Shown here: positions 33,279-44,300 of the stretch, piece after piece
Layout: every line of letters begins with the position of its first letter
Numbering within the stretch: the stretch's first letter is position 1
Assembly (NCBI GenBank): GCA_019454045.1
Contig: SKCR01038151.1
Coordinates: 1 to 64,000, forward strand
Reading direction: 5' to 3'
Origin: Zanthoxylum bungeanum
Taxonomy: Eukaryota > Streptophyta > Magnoliopsida > Sapindales > Rutaceae
Length of the DNA: 64,000 nt
Position numbers and translations under genes: made by a program
Notes under the pieces: model-generated
Seen by the model: the letters and a program-made list of their open reading frames with translations, nothing else
The model's database searches: none
What the model was told of the DNA's origin: nothing

Positions 33279-36200
33279 TGTAGGCACTGCATTTTTGCAT
33301 ATAAGTCCCTATGATGAGTCTCATTTGGAGGCACTACCTTTTAAGTCACGGAAGTCACGAGAAACAGACGTCGGAAGGGGAAATTCAGAATAAGTACGTC
33401 ATCGGATTCATTTCACAAGTTCACTGTTTTCGTTCGTGCTGCGTTCGTTACTTCGTTCGAACGTCAAAAAGATTGCGGCTTTCGTGCCGCGTTCGAGGAG
33501 GCGTTCGAACGGTGTCGGTAATTCTGGTTGTGCTGCTAGCCTCACACCCAAGCCCAATTAACCCACCAAAGCCCATAAAACAACTCCCAATTAATAAAAC
33601 ACATTTAAAACACATGGGAAATTAAATAAAATCTTAATTAAATTAAACATTGAATTAAATAAAATATTTAAACCATTTACCAATTAAATAAAATATAAAA
33701 TATAATCATACCTAATTATGACAAATCAAATTTATTAACTTCCTAACTAAACAAAATCACATACTAAATTAAAAAGATGTCATGCCTAATTAAAATCAAT
33801 CATAACCAATTAAAAATATTGTATTCCTAATCTAGCCAAGATTTGTCCCCCTTCAATCTAATCCTTTCCTTGTCCACACCAAATCAAATCCTCCATTTAA
33901 TGCCAATCCCTTCCTTGTGAGACAAGGTGAAGCCCTAGCCATTCTCTATATAAACAACACCTCTCCAAGGCATTCCTCCCCCTAGTGCACGCCCATTACA
34001 AGAAAAGAAACAAAGAATTTCCAACCCCTTTCCCCTAGCTCATTCACACAAGAAACACCCAAGCTCATACACACAACTCACACGAAAATCACAACACCCA
34101 CAAGAAACACCCAAAGCTTATTGACACAACTCTCACTCACGCTCAATAATCGAAGATCACAAACCAAAGAACCCTCATTGCCTTGACCAAAACACATCCC
34201 GAACAGCCTCTTTACCTCATCAAAACAGCCCCCGAACCACACCATAACACCACCAAAAATCACACCCAAAACAGTAGCCAAAACATCCCAAGAATAGTAA
34301 CTCAAATACAGCAGCAGAACAGTAGCAAAACGGTAGTGAATCGGAGTCAAAAGCAGCAGCAAAAGACGGAGAACGACGACTCTAAACGGTGAGACAATGA
34401 ACGAGAGCAGTGAACCAGTGAACTGGAAGAGTTTTGGAGCATCCACCATTCCGACGATCGTGTGCCGTACATCCGAGAGGTGATTTAAAAGGTTAGACCT
34501 GAGGGTACTTTTCACACTCATCTTTATTTGATTTTTGGTATTTTTCTTGATCGTATTTTAATTATTTGTTGAATCTTGTTTGTGTATGATGTGTGTTGTG
34601 GGTATTGGATGAATGGAAAAGTATCGTCTTTTGTGGTATATAGGATGGAAACCCGGACATAAATTTCATAGCCGATTCCGAATGGACGGTAGTATGATCT
34701 GTACTCGGGATACAACTCCACGTACCACTTGAGTAAACGACACACTCTTTTATTTTATGTTGCTTCGGTTTATTTATTTTTCGTTATTTGAATTCTGCAT
34801 GTTGCTTATTTATGTATGATTCAATCGAGCGCATGGGCTTAGTAAGTGGAATGAAAGATCCCCTATGGGGAGGGGTTAAAGCCCTTTACCACGATGCTTT
34901 GCCGCGCCGGTTGATGTGTGTTCGGTTGAATGCAAGATACGTTCAATCGGGCATACTACGTTTGATATTATTGTTTTTTAATTCTTTGTTTGCATGATTC
35001 AATCGAGCGCATGGGCTTAGTAAGTGCAATGTAAGATCCCCTATGGGGAGGGGTTAAAGACCTTTATCACGATGCTTTTCCGCGCCGGTTGATGTGTGTT
35101 CGGTTGAATGTAAGATACGTTTAATCGGACATACTGAGTTTGACATTGTTGTCTTTATTCTTTGTGTTGCATGCATCAGGTCTGGTTTCGTTCGAACGCG
35201 TTATCGAAAGCTATACGAACGCGAACCTTCTGTTTATCGTTCGAACGCGTTCTCGAACGCTATACGAACGTGAACCTTCTGTTTACCGTTCGAACGCGTT
35301 CTCGAACGCTACGCGAACGCACACGCACTTTCTTAGTCTTTGTATGCATCAGGTCTGGTTCCGTTCGAACGCGTTCTCGAACGCTACACGAACGCGAAAC
35401 TTCTGTTTACCGTTCTAACGTGTTCTCAAACGCTACGCGAACACACACACACACTTTCTTAGTCTCATCATGCATCAGGTCTGGTTCCGTTCGAACGCGT
35501 TCTCGAACGCTATACGAACGCAAACCTTCTATTTACCGTTCGAACACGTTCTCGAACGCTACGCGAACGCACACGCACTTTCTTAGTCTTTGTATGCATC
35601 AGATCTGGTTCCGTTCGAACGCGTTCTCGAACGCTACACGAATGCGAACCTTCTTTTTACCGTTCGAACGCGTTCTCGAACGCTACACGAACGCGCACCC
35701 ACTGAACTGAGTCTGTCTTATCATATTCATGCATAATTGCCTCTTGGTTGATCTTTCTTGTATTATGTAGCCAATCATATTATTTGTATTCCTGCATTTA
35801 TCCATTCTATGTGTTCTTGGGATGATATTCAAGCATGATTAGGCTGTTAGCATGTTATTTGGTTAATATGTTCATGAGATAGTATTCAAGCATGATTAGG
35901 TTGTTCTTAGTTTTCCATATCATATGATTGAGAAATGTTCATGAGATTGCCATGAGATGTTGCATGTTGTGATGAACTTGTTGATGTATGCATGTGAATT
36001 TAGAAGCATGATACTCTTGGAAATAAATGTTACTTAAACTTGATTAAATTATTACATAAATCCTTTCATTACAAGTGGCATAAGTAAGGGACCATTCCGA
36101 ACCCAACGGTTTGAGGTCTTCCCTTGCGAGGGGTGAGTGCGGCCTTAAATCTCATTTTCCCGGTTCACACCGGGTGGCAACTCTATCATTCTCCGGTTTA

Positions 36201-36280
36201 GTCCCCCGTGGCTACTCCGTACTCGCGACCGGGCCGCGAGCCCGGGACAGCATGCGTCACCCAGATCCTGTGTCCCCACA
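33279..36280 (+). repeat. 3' LTR of element B
   Basis: Parallels 26496-29432 with one TATA box (33947-33954), one conserved block (34633-34732), duplicated GCATGGGCTTAGTAAGTG segments and a slightly longer GTTCGAACGCG array (35185-35695), which explains most of the length difference between the two LTRs. Confidence 0.95.
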
Positions 36281-36285
36281 ATATC

Positions 36286-36640
36286 GGACTCATGAATCTG
36301 ACATATTCGGATCATGTTTGGACTTTCTAAGCCCATCAATGTTTTCATACAAGTTAGCATATTATCATTTTAAATTGTTCAATCAGATTATCGCGAGGTG
36401 TAAACTTGTCCCAGTTGAAAAGGCCTAACGTGTTTACACTTTTGTGATAAGGTGGCTAAATAACTTCAAATGATAGGGGGCCCAAACACAAGGTGGCCCA
36501 TCGTCACTTTGAAAATTTTTGGCCCAATCTTCATAAGATACAAACTCGTCCCAGTTTAAGTGGCCTAACAAGTTTGTATCCTATGATGAGAAGCCCAAAT
36601 GGATCCAAATGATAATGGGCCCAAACACAAGCATGAGAAG
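36286..36640 (-). other. Leader of host gypsy element, distal part
   Basis: Continues the host leader beyond insertion B. On the minus strand it holds two stem-loops with versions of the constant apex: 36537-36580 (apex TAGGCCACTTAAACTGGG, 13-pair stem) and 36398-36439 (apex TAGGCCTTTTCAACTGGG, about 10 pairs). The match to the gypsy leader ends near 36640, so the primer site and 5' LTR of the host are lost or replaced. Confidence 0.72.
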
Positions 36641-38643
36641 TAGCTTCTATAGGACACATAACTATGGTTGTGTGTGGGCTTTATAAGGGTATGGATAATG
36701 TTAAGGATATGCCATTTACATGTATTTGTAATATTTTCATTAATTAATAAAATGGAAATCTTTATTATACGTGTCTTACATAACTTATATGAATAATCAA
36801 ACATTGTAATAAATCCCTTGGAGTAATAAGATGATGGCTTCCACGCTTTATGAGAATCATTACTCTTAAACGTTCCTAGTTATAGTTTTGTGAATAATCT
36901 GGGCGTTCACAAAGCGGAGAGACTAGTATGATTATATGATCCACCCTTAAGTGGGGTAGCTGATCTCATAGGCTACTAGCGGAGATCCGTCCGCTTGGTG
37001 TATCACATGGATGCATGAGTTGCTCATGTCCATCGAACTGACCGCCGAAAGTTTTCACATGGAGTGTTTATCCCATGTGTCTGTGAGAAGTTTCATGTAT
37101 CGATTGTATGACTAGTCCTTAGACTTGAGGTCTTTACAATCTTATGTGTGGATCAAATAAGTTTGACATTCTCCTTCCCCGGTTCAAAAGATCCGGTCAT
37201 AAGGGTATGATTGGGTCATTTGTTAAAACATATGAAGTTTGTAAAGATACAACAGAGAATCTCCACTCTCTCGGATAATATTTTCTTATAAGAGTAGTAT
37301 TCCAGTTCACGGGCTGATATGTGTGATCAGTGCTTGAGACTGTGGCCGCAGCGGAAGAATCATTTGAGATTCTTGGGTTAACACGATTCATGACACTATC
37401 AACATCATACCTTTGACTATATGGGTAGACACTTTCCATACCCTAGGTCAAACGGTGGGGATACAGTGAGGCGAGGGACCGTATCATATGTAAATCGCAT
37501 ACATAATGGGTATATATCTTTCATTCTCATTTGGGGGCCTTGGCATGTTGCTAGATGTCAACCTTGGTCATTGAAATCGAACGACCATCTGATCGGAGGA
37601 TAATTTATGTTCGATTAAATTATCACGATTCATTTCATGTCCAACTTGAGGGGAACCCAAAAAGTCACACACAACAAAGTCGAAATCAATGGTTAACAGT
37701 GCACAGTACAAATTTAACAGCATATATGATTGCTGTAGGAATTGTTCATAAATGGTTTAATGTGTTTAATTATTGAACATATCATTTATGAGGTTCCATA
37801 GTGGCTTAGGGATTGGTGAATGACGATAGGGGCACTTTGGGAATTGGAATAAATAAAAAAAAACGTGAATAGTAAAGTGAATAGTAACATGAATAGTAAT
37901 GTGAATAGTAAATGTTTTTTATTTGTTATTTGTTTTGAATTCCAATTCGGCCCAAACTCTTATTAGGGTTTTATAATCTCATTAAACCACTAAATTAAGA
38001 TCCAATGGCTAAGATTAAATTAGCTTTTATCCCACATCGGATTCTTAATTAATTTTGTTGTCTTTGGAGCACCTATATAAACCCAAAGAATTCTTTACAA
38101 ATTTTTGCACCGAAGCTTTCATATCTTGGGTTTATATAAGTGAGCAACACTAAAGTTTAAGAGTAAGCCACTGATTTTGAGGATCCTTAAGTCTAATTGA
38201 CTAGAGGAACCTCGAGTTAAAAGTTTTGAGGTATTTGCCTAGGCTAGCACCAATGGAAAAATACCGGTGCACTCAAGGCGTAGTCTTGCCGTTGAGTTTT
38301 GGCTTTGGTGTGTGCACCTTTGGAGGCCACACACTTGGGTGGCTCTTTGGAACGTGGAAGAGCTTGCCGAGTTCGAGAAAAGCTTGTAGATTGGAGGGAG
38401 GACTGGAAGAGTCTTCGGTTCAAGTAAGTCTTTTTCTTTCTTTATTTTAATTAGAGTTCTTATGATAGTTAGCATGTTTAAGTTTATGTTATTTGCATGT
38501 TTTATGAGTTTTTATGCTTAGAATATATAGTAATATGCATAGGCTTGTAGAATAATCAAAACAACTGGGTATTGGGCAAATGGATAGCGGCATCATAATT
38601 TCTTCTTGATTTTCCGCTGCGCACTCGCGGCCGCTTCCCAACA
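36641..38643 (+). repeat. LTR of second copia element (left end uncertain)
   Basis: Right end CCGCTTCCCAACA is followed after one base by a copia primer site, so this is a 5' LTR. A TATA box TATATAA is at 38074-38080. Around 37865-37910 GTGAATAGTAA repeats four times. The left limit is set only by the end of gypsy homology near 36640; no TG terminus or duplication could be fixed. Confidence 0.7.
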
Positions 38644-38644
38644 G

Positions 38645-38656
38645 TGGTATCAGCGC
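38645..38656 (+). other. Primer binding site of second copia element
   Basis: TGGTATCAGCGC, one base different from the usual TGGTATCAGAGC, one base after the LTR end. Confidence 0.8.
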
Positions 38657-39548
38657 GCCGTTTTTGTTTTGATTAGTTCTCTCTAATTTGAACTCGAACT
38701 TGGGTGTGTAAAAGCTCGTTGGAAAGCTAACACCCTGAACTTAATTTTAGGCACAAGTTTTTCATGATTTGGTAAAGATTTGAATTATGAAATTCTATTT
38801 AATGTTCACGCATCTGTAAAAAAATGTGAATAGTAAATTCTTATGATTAAAATAAAATGCAATATCATAAATAAATATTAATCAAAGTTATTTAATGCCT
38901 AAAATAATTCCAACATATTAAAACTCATATGCTTGATGATTCTATGTATGATTAGAATTGGCATGATTATTTTAGGGTGCAAGCATCTAGAAACTTTTTA
39001 AGGAAATAAAGAGTGTATTGCTTATCCCTTAGCTAAGTAATTATTCTGTGATGAACTTAGAGATTTATTACCTTGAAGGCTAATAGATATAAATCACTTG
39101 TTTATAATAAAAGACATTATAAAAGATACAAGTGGGGTGGGACCAAGGCGTTAATAAAAATTTCCAAACTAAAGTTAATTTAACCAAAGGTATTACTAGA
39201 GTTAGATAATGATTTGGTGTCTTCCTTCACTCACTACCTTTTTATAGCCAAAAGGAAAAGTTGTGAAGACATCTAGATAATCATTTACTCAAAGCTTACC
39301 TTAAAACATATTTAAAGTGTTGGACTAATTAGGAGGATCTATTGTTTATTCCTGTCATCAAGGCAATACGAGCCTAAGAGGTAAGGGTATTTAAGAGAGT
39401 TCGCTCCACCCTCCCTCTGGGGAATTTTCAATGGAGGAATCCATTTGACAATTATTCACTTAAACTTGCTAAAATCCTCAATAATAATTTAAGTCTAAGA
39501 TTTGCCTCCCATTGTAAAGTATAGACCCAAAGGGTTTAAACCGTATTG
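38657..39548 (+). other. Leader of second copia element, upstream part
   Basis: Untranslated. The segment 39170-39475 resembles 15395-15640 of gypsy element A and 29545-29790 of B in the same orientation. Shared phrases are TTTGGTGTCTTCCTTCA, TTGTTTATTCCTG, GAGCCTAAGAGG and AATCCATTTGACA. The outer stem is conserved by pairing: GGTGTCTTC (39216-39224) with GAAGACATC (39265-39273). Confidence 0.65.
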
Positions 39549-39553
39549 GCAGG

Positions 39554-41898
39554 TGTAGACAACAGAACTTGACGACGCTGTTCTAGGCTCGCGGCCTAGT
39601 TGGGAAGTACGAAATAACATGGAGTCGCCACCCGGTGTGAACCGGGACAAAGATTTAAGGCCGCACTCACCCCTCGCAAGGGAAGACCTTAAACCGTTGG
39701 GTTCGGAATGGTCCCTTACTTATGTCACTTGTGATGATATGATTTGTGCAATTAATCAACCGAGTCTACTCAATAATCATGCTCAATGGTACTTAGATCT
39801 AACATGCTTTCATCCAAACAAATCCACGCAATATAACACAACGAGCATATTGAACCATTAAACCAAAGTAAACAAATAACTAATTAGACATAAATATAAA
39901 CTAAACGAAACATCATGCATAAAGAATGAAGAAACAACATGCCTAAATAACACAACCATGCTTTGAAAATTAAATAACAAGACTAAATTAAATCATGCTT
40001 AAAATAATAAATAAACGGCCTAGAACTATGACATGCTCAAATACAAATTTGGATGAGACGAGATACGTGTATCTTAAGTGGTACGTGGCGTTGTATCCCG
40101 AGTGCAGACCATACTACCGTCCATTCGGAATCGGCTACGGAATTTACGTCCGGGTTTCCATCCGATATACCACGAAAGGGAACACATATCCCGCTCATCC
40201 AACAATCACATCATGCCTCAAACGACTCTCATGCGATAATATTCAAATTAAATAAAATAAACGAAAGATAATGAAAAAAAGGGTGCCCTCAGGTCTAACC
40301 TCTTTTGTCGTTCCTCGAAAACGCGTTACACGGCCGTCGGAAGGATTGATACTCCGCAACTTTTCTGGTTCACTAATCCAACGATTTTCCTCGCGGTTTC
40401 ACTGCTCGGGTTGTTGTTTTCACTCCGTTTCTCTACTGTTTTGAGGGTATTTTCTGGTTACTGTTTCAGGTCTGCCTACTGTTTTGGGGACTGTTTTCAG
40501 AGATTTGGGGACTGTTTTTAGGGTGTATTTCAGGTGCACTTTTGAGTGTTTAAGCTATTGTTCTGGGTGTGTTTTGGAGCATTTCTCAGGGGCTATTTGC
40601 GCGGCAATTCACCGACAGTGCAGTGGGGTTTTTGCGGCAGTTTGAAGGGCTGAACAAGGAGCAGTTTTAGGTGTGCAATCGGTGATGCTTTGCGGTAGTT
40701 CTGGAGGGTTTATGGTGCGGCTATTTTGGGTGTTTATGCGTTTGATTTAGGCAGTGTGTGAGGGCTGGTGCGTGGCATTGAGAGGTGCAGTAACGTGCTA
40801 ATGGGTTTAAGGGGGGCTAGTACGTGCTGGATGGCTTGCGCAGGGTGAGTAGGTCTTTGTGGCGTTGGTGTGGCGTGATCTTGTGGCTGTGATGCGTGAG
40901 TGGGGCTTGGCAGATGGCGTGAAAGACTTGTTAGTGGAGCAGGCTTGATAGACGTGGCTTCAACGTGAGTGGAAGGTGTGGTTTTAGCCGTGAGTAGGTA
41001 GGCTGTGAAGGTTGGTTTCGTGAATGAAGGGTCAGTTGCGTTGATGCTTATAGGGTTTGCTATTATGAAGAATTAAGGGGGCTGTTGAAGGGCGAGAGCT
41101 GAGGCTGTTGGTTCAGGCGCGCAGATGAGGGCTTATGCGTGGAGAGGCAGTTTGTGGGTGTTTGAGTGGTGCGCTCAAGGCCAATGCGGCAGGCTGTGAG
41201 TGTAGCGTGGACGTGGGGCAATGTGTGAGAGCAGTGGCGTGAAGGTAGTGAGGGTAAGCAAGCGTGGAGGTGTTTTCTTTTTGTTTGTTTTTTATTTTTT
41301 GTGAGTTTCAGCTAGCCAGGGTTTGAATTGTGTGGAGAAGGGTTATTTTTATAGGCCAAGGGAGGGGATTTACCTTGTTAGGGAAGGAATACGATTTGTG
41401 TATTAATTGGGGATATCTTTTAATTTAGTATATGATAATGAAATCTTTTAATTTGGGGAATTGATTTGATTTGTTCTTTTTAGTTAAGGATATGATTTAT
41501 TTAATTTAGGAAGGTGATTTAATTAAATTAGAAATGTGTTTTATTTAAATTAGGAATTTAATTTAATTTAATTTCAAGTTTAATTTAATTGGTGAATGTG
41601 ATTTAATTTAATTTAATTTAATTTAAGTTTAATTTAATTGGTTTTAATTTAATTTGTGACATGTATTTTAAATGTTTTAATTATTTAATTTGTGATATGT
41701 TTTAATGGGTTTGGTGTGTTTTAAAACAGAGGTCCAACAAGCAAACCCGAAGCGAAACAAACGAGTTAACTCTGACAAAATGCTAATTTCCAACTTTACC
41801 CTTCCAACGTCCGTTTCCCGCGGCTTTCACAACTAAAGAGGTAGTGTTTCCATACGAGACTCATCATCGGGCTGATATGAAAAAATGCAATGCCTACA
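39554..41898 (-). mobile_element. Gypsy solo LTR in copia leader
   Basis: On the minus strand it begins TGTAGGCATTGC (41898) and ends GTTGTCTACA (39554), 2345 bases, with perfect GCAGG duplications at 39549-39553 and 41899-41903. Ends, conserved block (40076-40173) and the terminal region with CCGGTTCACACCGGGTGGC place it in the same gypsy family as A, B and the host. The middle (40350-41330) is G-rich and not found in the other LTRs, so it is a separate subfamily. Confidence 0.95.
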
Positions 41899-41903
41899 GC
41901 AGG

Positions 41904-42376
41904 ACTAAGCTTTACCAGACTGACCAATACCAAATTGTCCCTAAATCATACTATTGATAATGGTTTGACTTTTCTGAGTCATAAGACACATCGACCCTTA
42001 GGCGTGGTCTTATAACTTAGTGGCAAAGATTGGGGGTCAACAAGGACTAGCATAAGCTATGGCATGTTTGATTGCCCAACCCAATGATCAAGGAATTGTG
42101 ATATATATCATAAATTGGTTGGGAACCTACCTAATTATCGTATTTTATAACGACCGGCCCTAGTCGAAGTTATGAAATGATGATAATGGGATCCTTTCCC
42201 ACAAGAAATCCATCATATTGGGGTTGATGCGATTTGCTTAAAATTTTAAAACAATTGAGTGAGAGCAACTTCATAATATTAAAAGCCCATGTTATTATGA
42301 AACATTAATGAAAACATATTCCTAATTTTAACATTCTCTCTTAACATGTGGGTTAAAATATTTAACAAACATTTAA
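41904..42376 (+). other. Leader of second copia element, gag-proximal part
   Basis: Contains two good stem-loops. The first pairs CTGAGTCATAAGAC (41974-41987) with GTCTTATAACTTAG (42007-42020). The second spans 42135-42186 with CGAC/GTCG around CGGCCCTA and outer arms TTATC/GATAA. A further long pairing, CCCAACCCAAT with ATTGGTTGGG, lies at about 42076-42123. Confidence 0.6.
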
Positions 42377-44300
42377 ATGGCAAATAGAGTATCACTTTGT
42401 TCCATCATTGATGAGCATAAGCTCAAAGGGGACAACTACAATGACTGGTTTATAAACCTTAAAATTGTCTGACGATAAGAAAATATTTTCTATGTTCTTG
42501 AAAGACCATTTCCCCCTGAACTTGCAGAAGATGCTGACCAAAATACATTTGAGGCTTGGAAGAAACACGTCGATGATGATGAGCAAGCAGTTTGCATAAT
42601 ATTTGGCTCTATGTCGGATGAACTTCAGAAAGCTCACGAAGATATGGATGCTCAAACCATCATCTTTCACTTGAAAGAGTTGTATGCAACTTCCGTTCAT
42701 ATAGTGAGATTCCAAGTGTCATGTGCCTTATTCCAAACAAGGTATAATGAAGGATCTGTTAGTGGACATGTGCTTAAGATGATTGGTCACATTGAAAAAT
42801 TGGCCAACCTCGGGTTCATCATGGATCATGAGATGGGTCACGATCTAATTCTTCAGTCCTTACCAAAAGACTTCTCTAACTTTATTATGCAGTTTCATCT
42901 TTCTGATAAAGAAGCTACTTTAGCAGAATTGCACAATCTGATAAAGCAAGCAGAGAAGGACTTGAAACCGGAGCTTAAAACCTCCGTCATGCTTACGGGT
43001 ACAGACCTGAAGCCACGAGGCCCAAAGAAAAATAAGGGCAAGGCCAAGGCTCCAGATCACCTAAAGCCCAATGGTAAGGTGGAGAAGAAAAAGGGAAATG
43101 GGAAATGTTTCTTTTGTGGAAAGAAGGTTCATTGGAAGAATGACTGCAGATATTTGAAAGCCAAGGAAGCTAGGGAAGCCCAAGAGGCCAAGAAGCCCAA
43201 TGCTTCATGTATGTTGTATATGATTGAACTATATTCTCAAAACTCTGAACCTTCTACTTGGGTGCTTGACACCAGTTGTGGGACTCACTTGTGTAACAAT
43301 GTGCAGGGCCTGAGAAACAGTAGGAGACTCCGTCATGAGGAGGTTGACTTACGCATGTGTAATGGAGCAAAACTGGCTGCATTGTGCGTGGGGACTTATT
43401 CATTAGTTTTATCGAATGGTTTAGTTTTAGACTTAGAAGATTGTGTTTATGTACATTCTCTAGTAAAGAACATCATTTCAATTTCTTCTTTATGTAATAA
43501 AGGCTTTTCATGCCTAATAAGTTGTAATGAATGTTCTATTTATTTCAATGAAATAAAATATGGAGATGGTATTTTGAATAATGGTATCTATGTCTTACAA
43601 ACTAACAAAGAATGTTCAACCTCTAATATATACAACGTTAACTCGAATAATCTCAATGAATCACTTCTATGGCACAGTCGCTTAGGTCATATCAATGAAA
43701 CAAGATTAACTAAGCTACATAAGGATGGGTATTTCAGACCCTTCAAATATGAACCTTATGGAACTTGTGAGTCTTGTTTTCTTGGTAAAATGACCAAATT
43801 ACCCTTCAAAGGTAAATGAAAGCATGCAGCGGAGACATTAGAACTCATACACTCTGATGTATGCGGACCAATGTCAGTCACCGCTAGAGGTGGATTATCA
43901 TACTTCATTACCTTTATCGATGATCACTCGCGATATGGTATGTGTACCTTATGCGGTACAAATCTGAAGCCTTTGGGAAATTCAAAGTCTTCAAAGCTGA
44001 AGTAGAAAACCAGCTTAATAAAAGTATTAAGTCACTAAGGTCTGACCGAGGTGGTGAATACTTAAGCGACGAATTTCATGATTACTTGAGAGAAAATGGC
44101 ATTATTTCCCAGTGGACTCCTCCGGGAACTCCACAGCATAATGAGGTCTCCGAAAGGAGAAATCGGACATTATTAGATATGGTCCGATCAATGATGCCAG
44201 ACACGGATCTACCTATTTCATTTTGGGGTCTTGCTTTAGAAACTGAAACACTACTACTAAACCAAGTTCCTTCCAAGACTGTTAGTCAAACACCATATGA
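42377..44300 (+). pseudogene. Copia gag-protease-integrase (second copia element)
   Basis: ATG at 42377 starts MANRVSLCSIIDEHKLKGDN. TGA (42470) and TAA (42476) interrupt, then the frame is open from 42479 to 43819. It has a gag domain, a lysine-rich stretch and a CCHC knuckle CFFCGKKVHWKNDC (Val replaces the usual Gly). The protease loop WVLDTSCGTHLC has Ser where the D-T/S-G signature needs Gly. The pre-integrase zinc region follows (LLWHSRLGHI...CESCFLGKMTK). A TGA at 43818 and a frameshift near 43937 precede the integrase core, with acidic residues in HSDVCGPM, RSDRGGEYL and SERRNRTL. It breaks off in QTPYE at about 44300. RT and RNase H are absent. Confidence 0.93.

Larger units (their letters stand above)
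26496..36280 (+). mobile_element. Element B: full-length gag-only gypsy retrotransposon
   Basis: A 9.8-kb element with LTRs of about 2.94 and 3.00 kb (26496-29432 and 33279-36280), perfect target duplications, the same primer site type, leader, gag and 3' repeats as element A, and no pol. Internal length is about 3.85 kb. Its LTRs have diverged more from A than A's two LTRs from each other, and its gag has more frameshifts, so it is probably an older subfamily. It inserted into the leader of the same host element. Confidence 0.93.
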
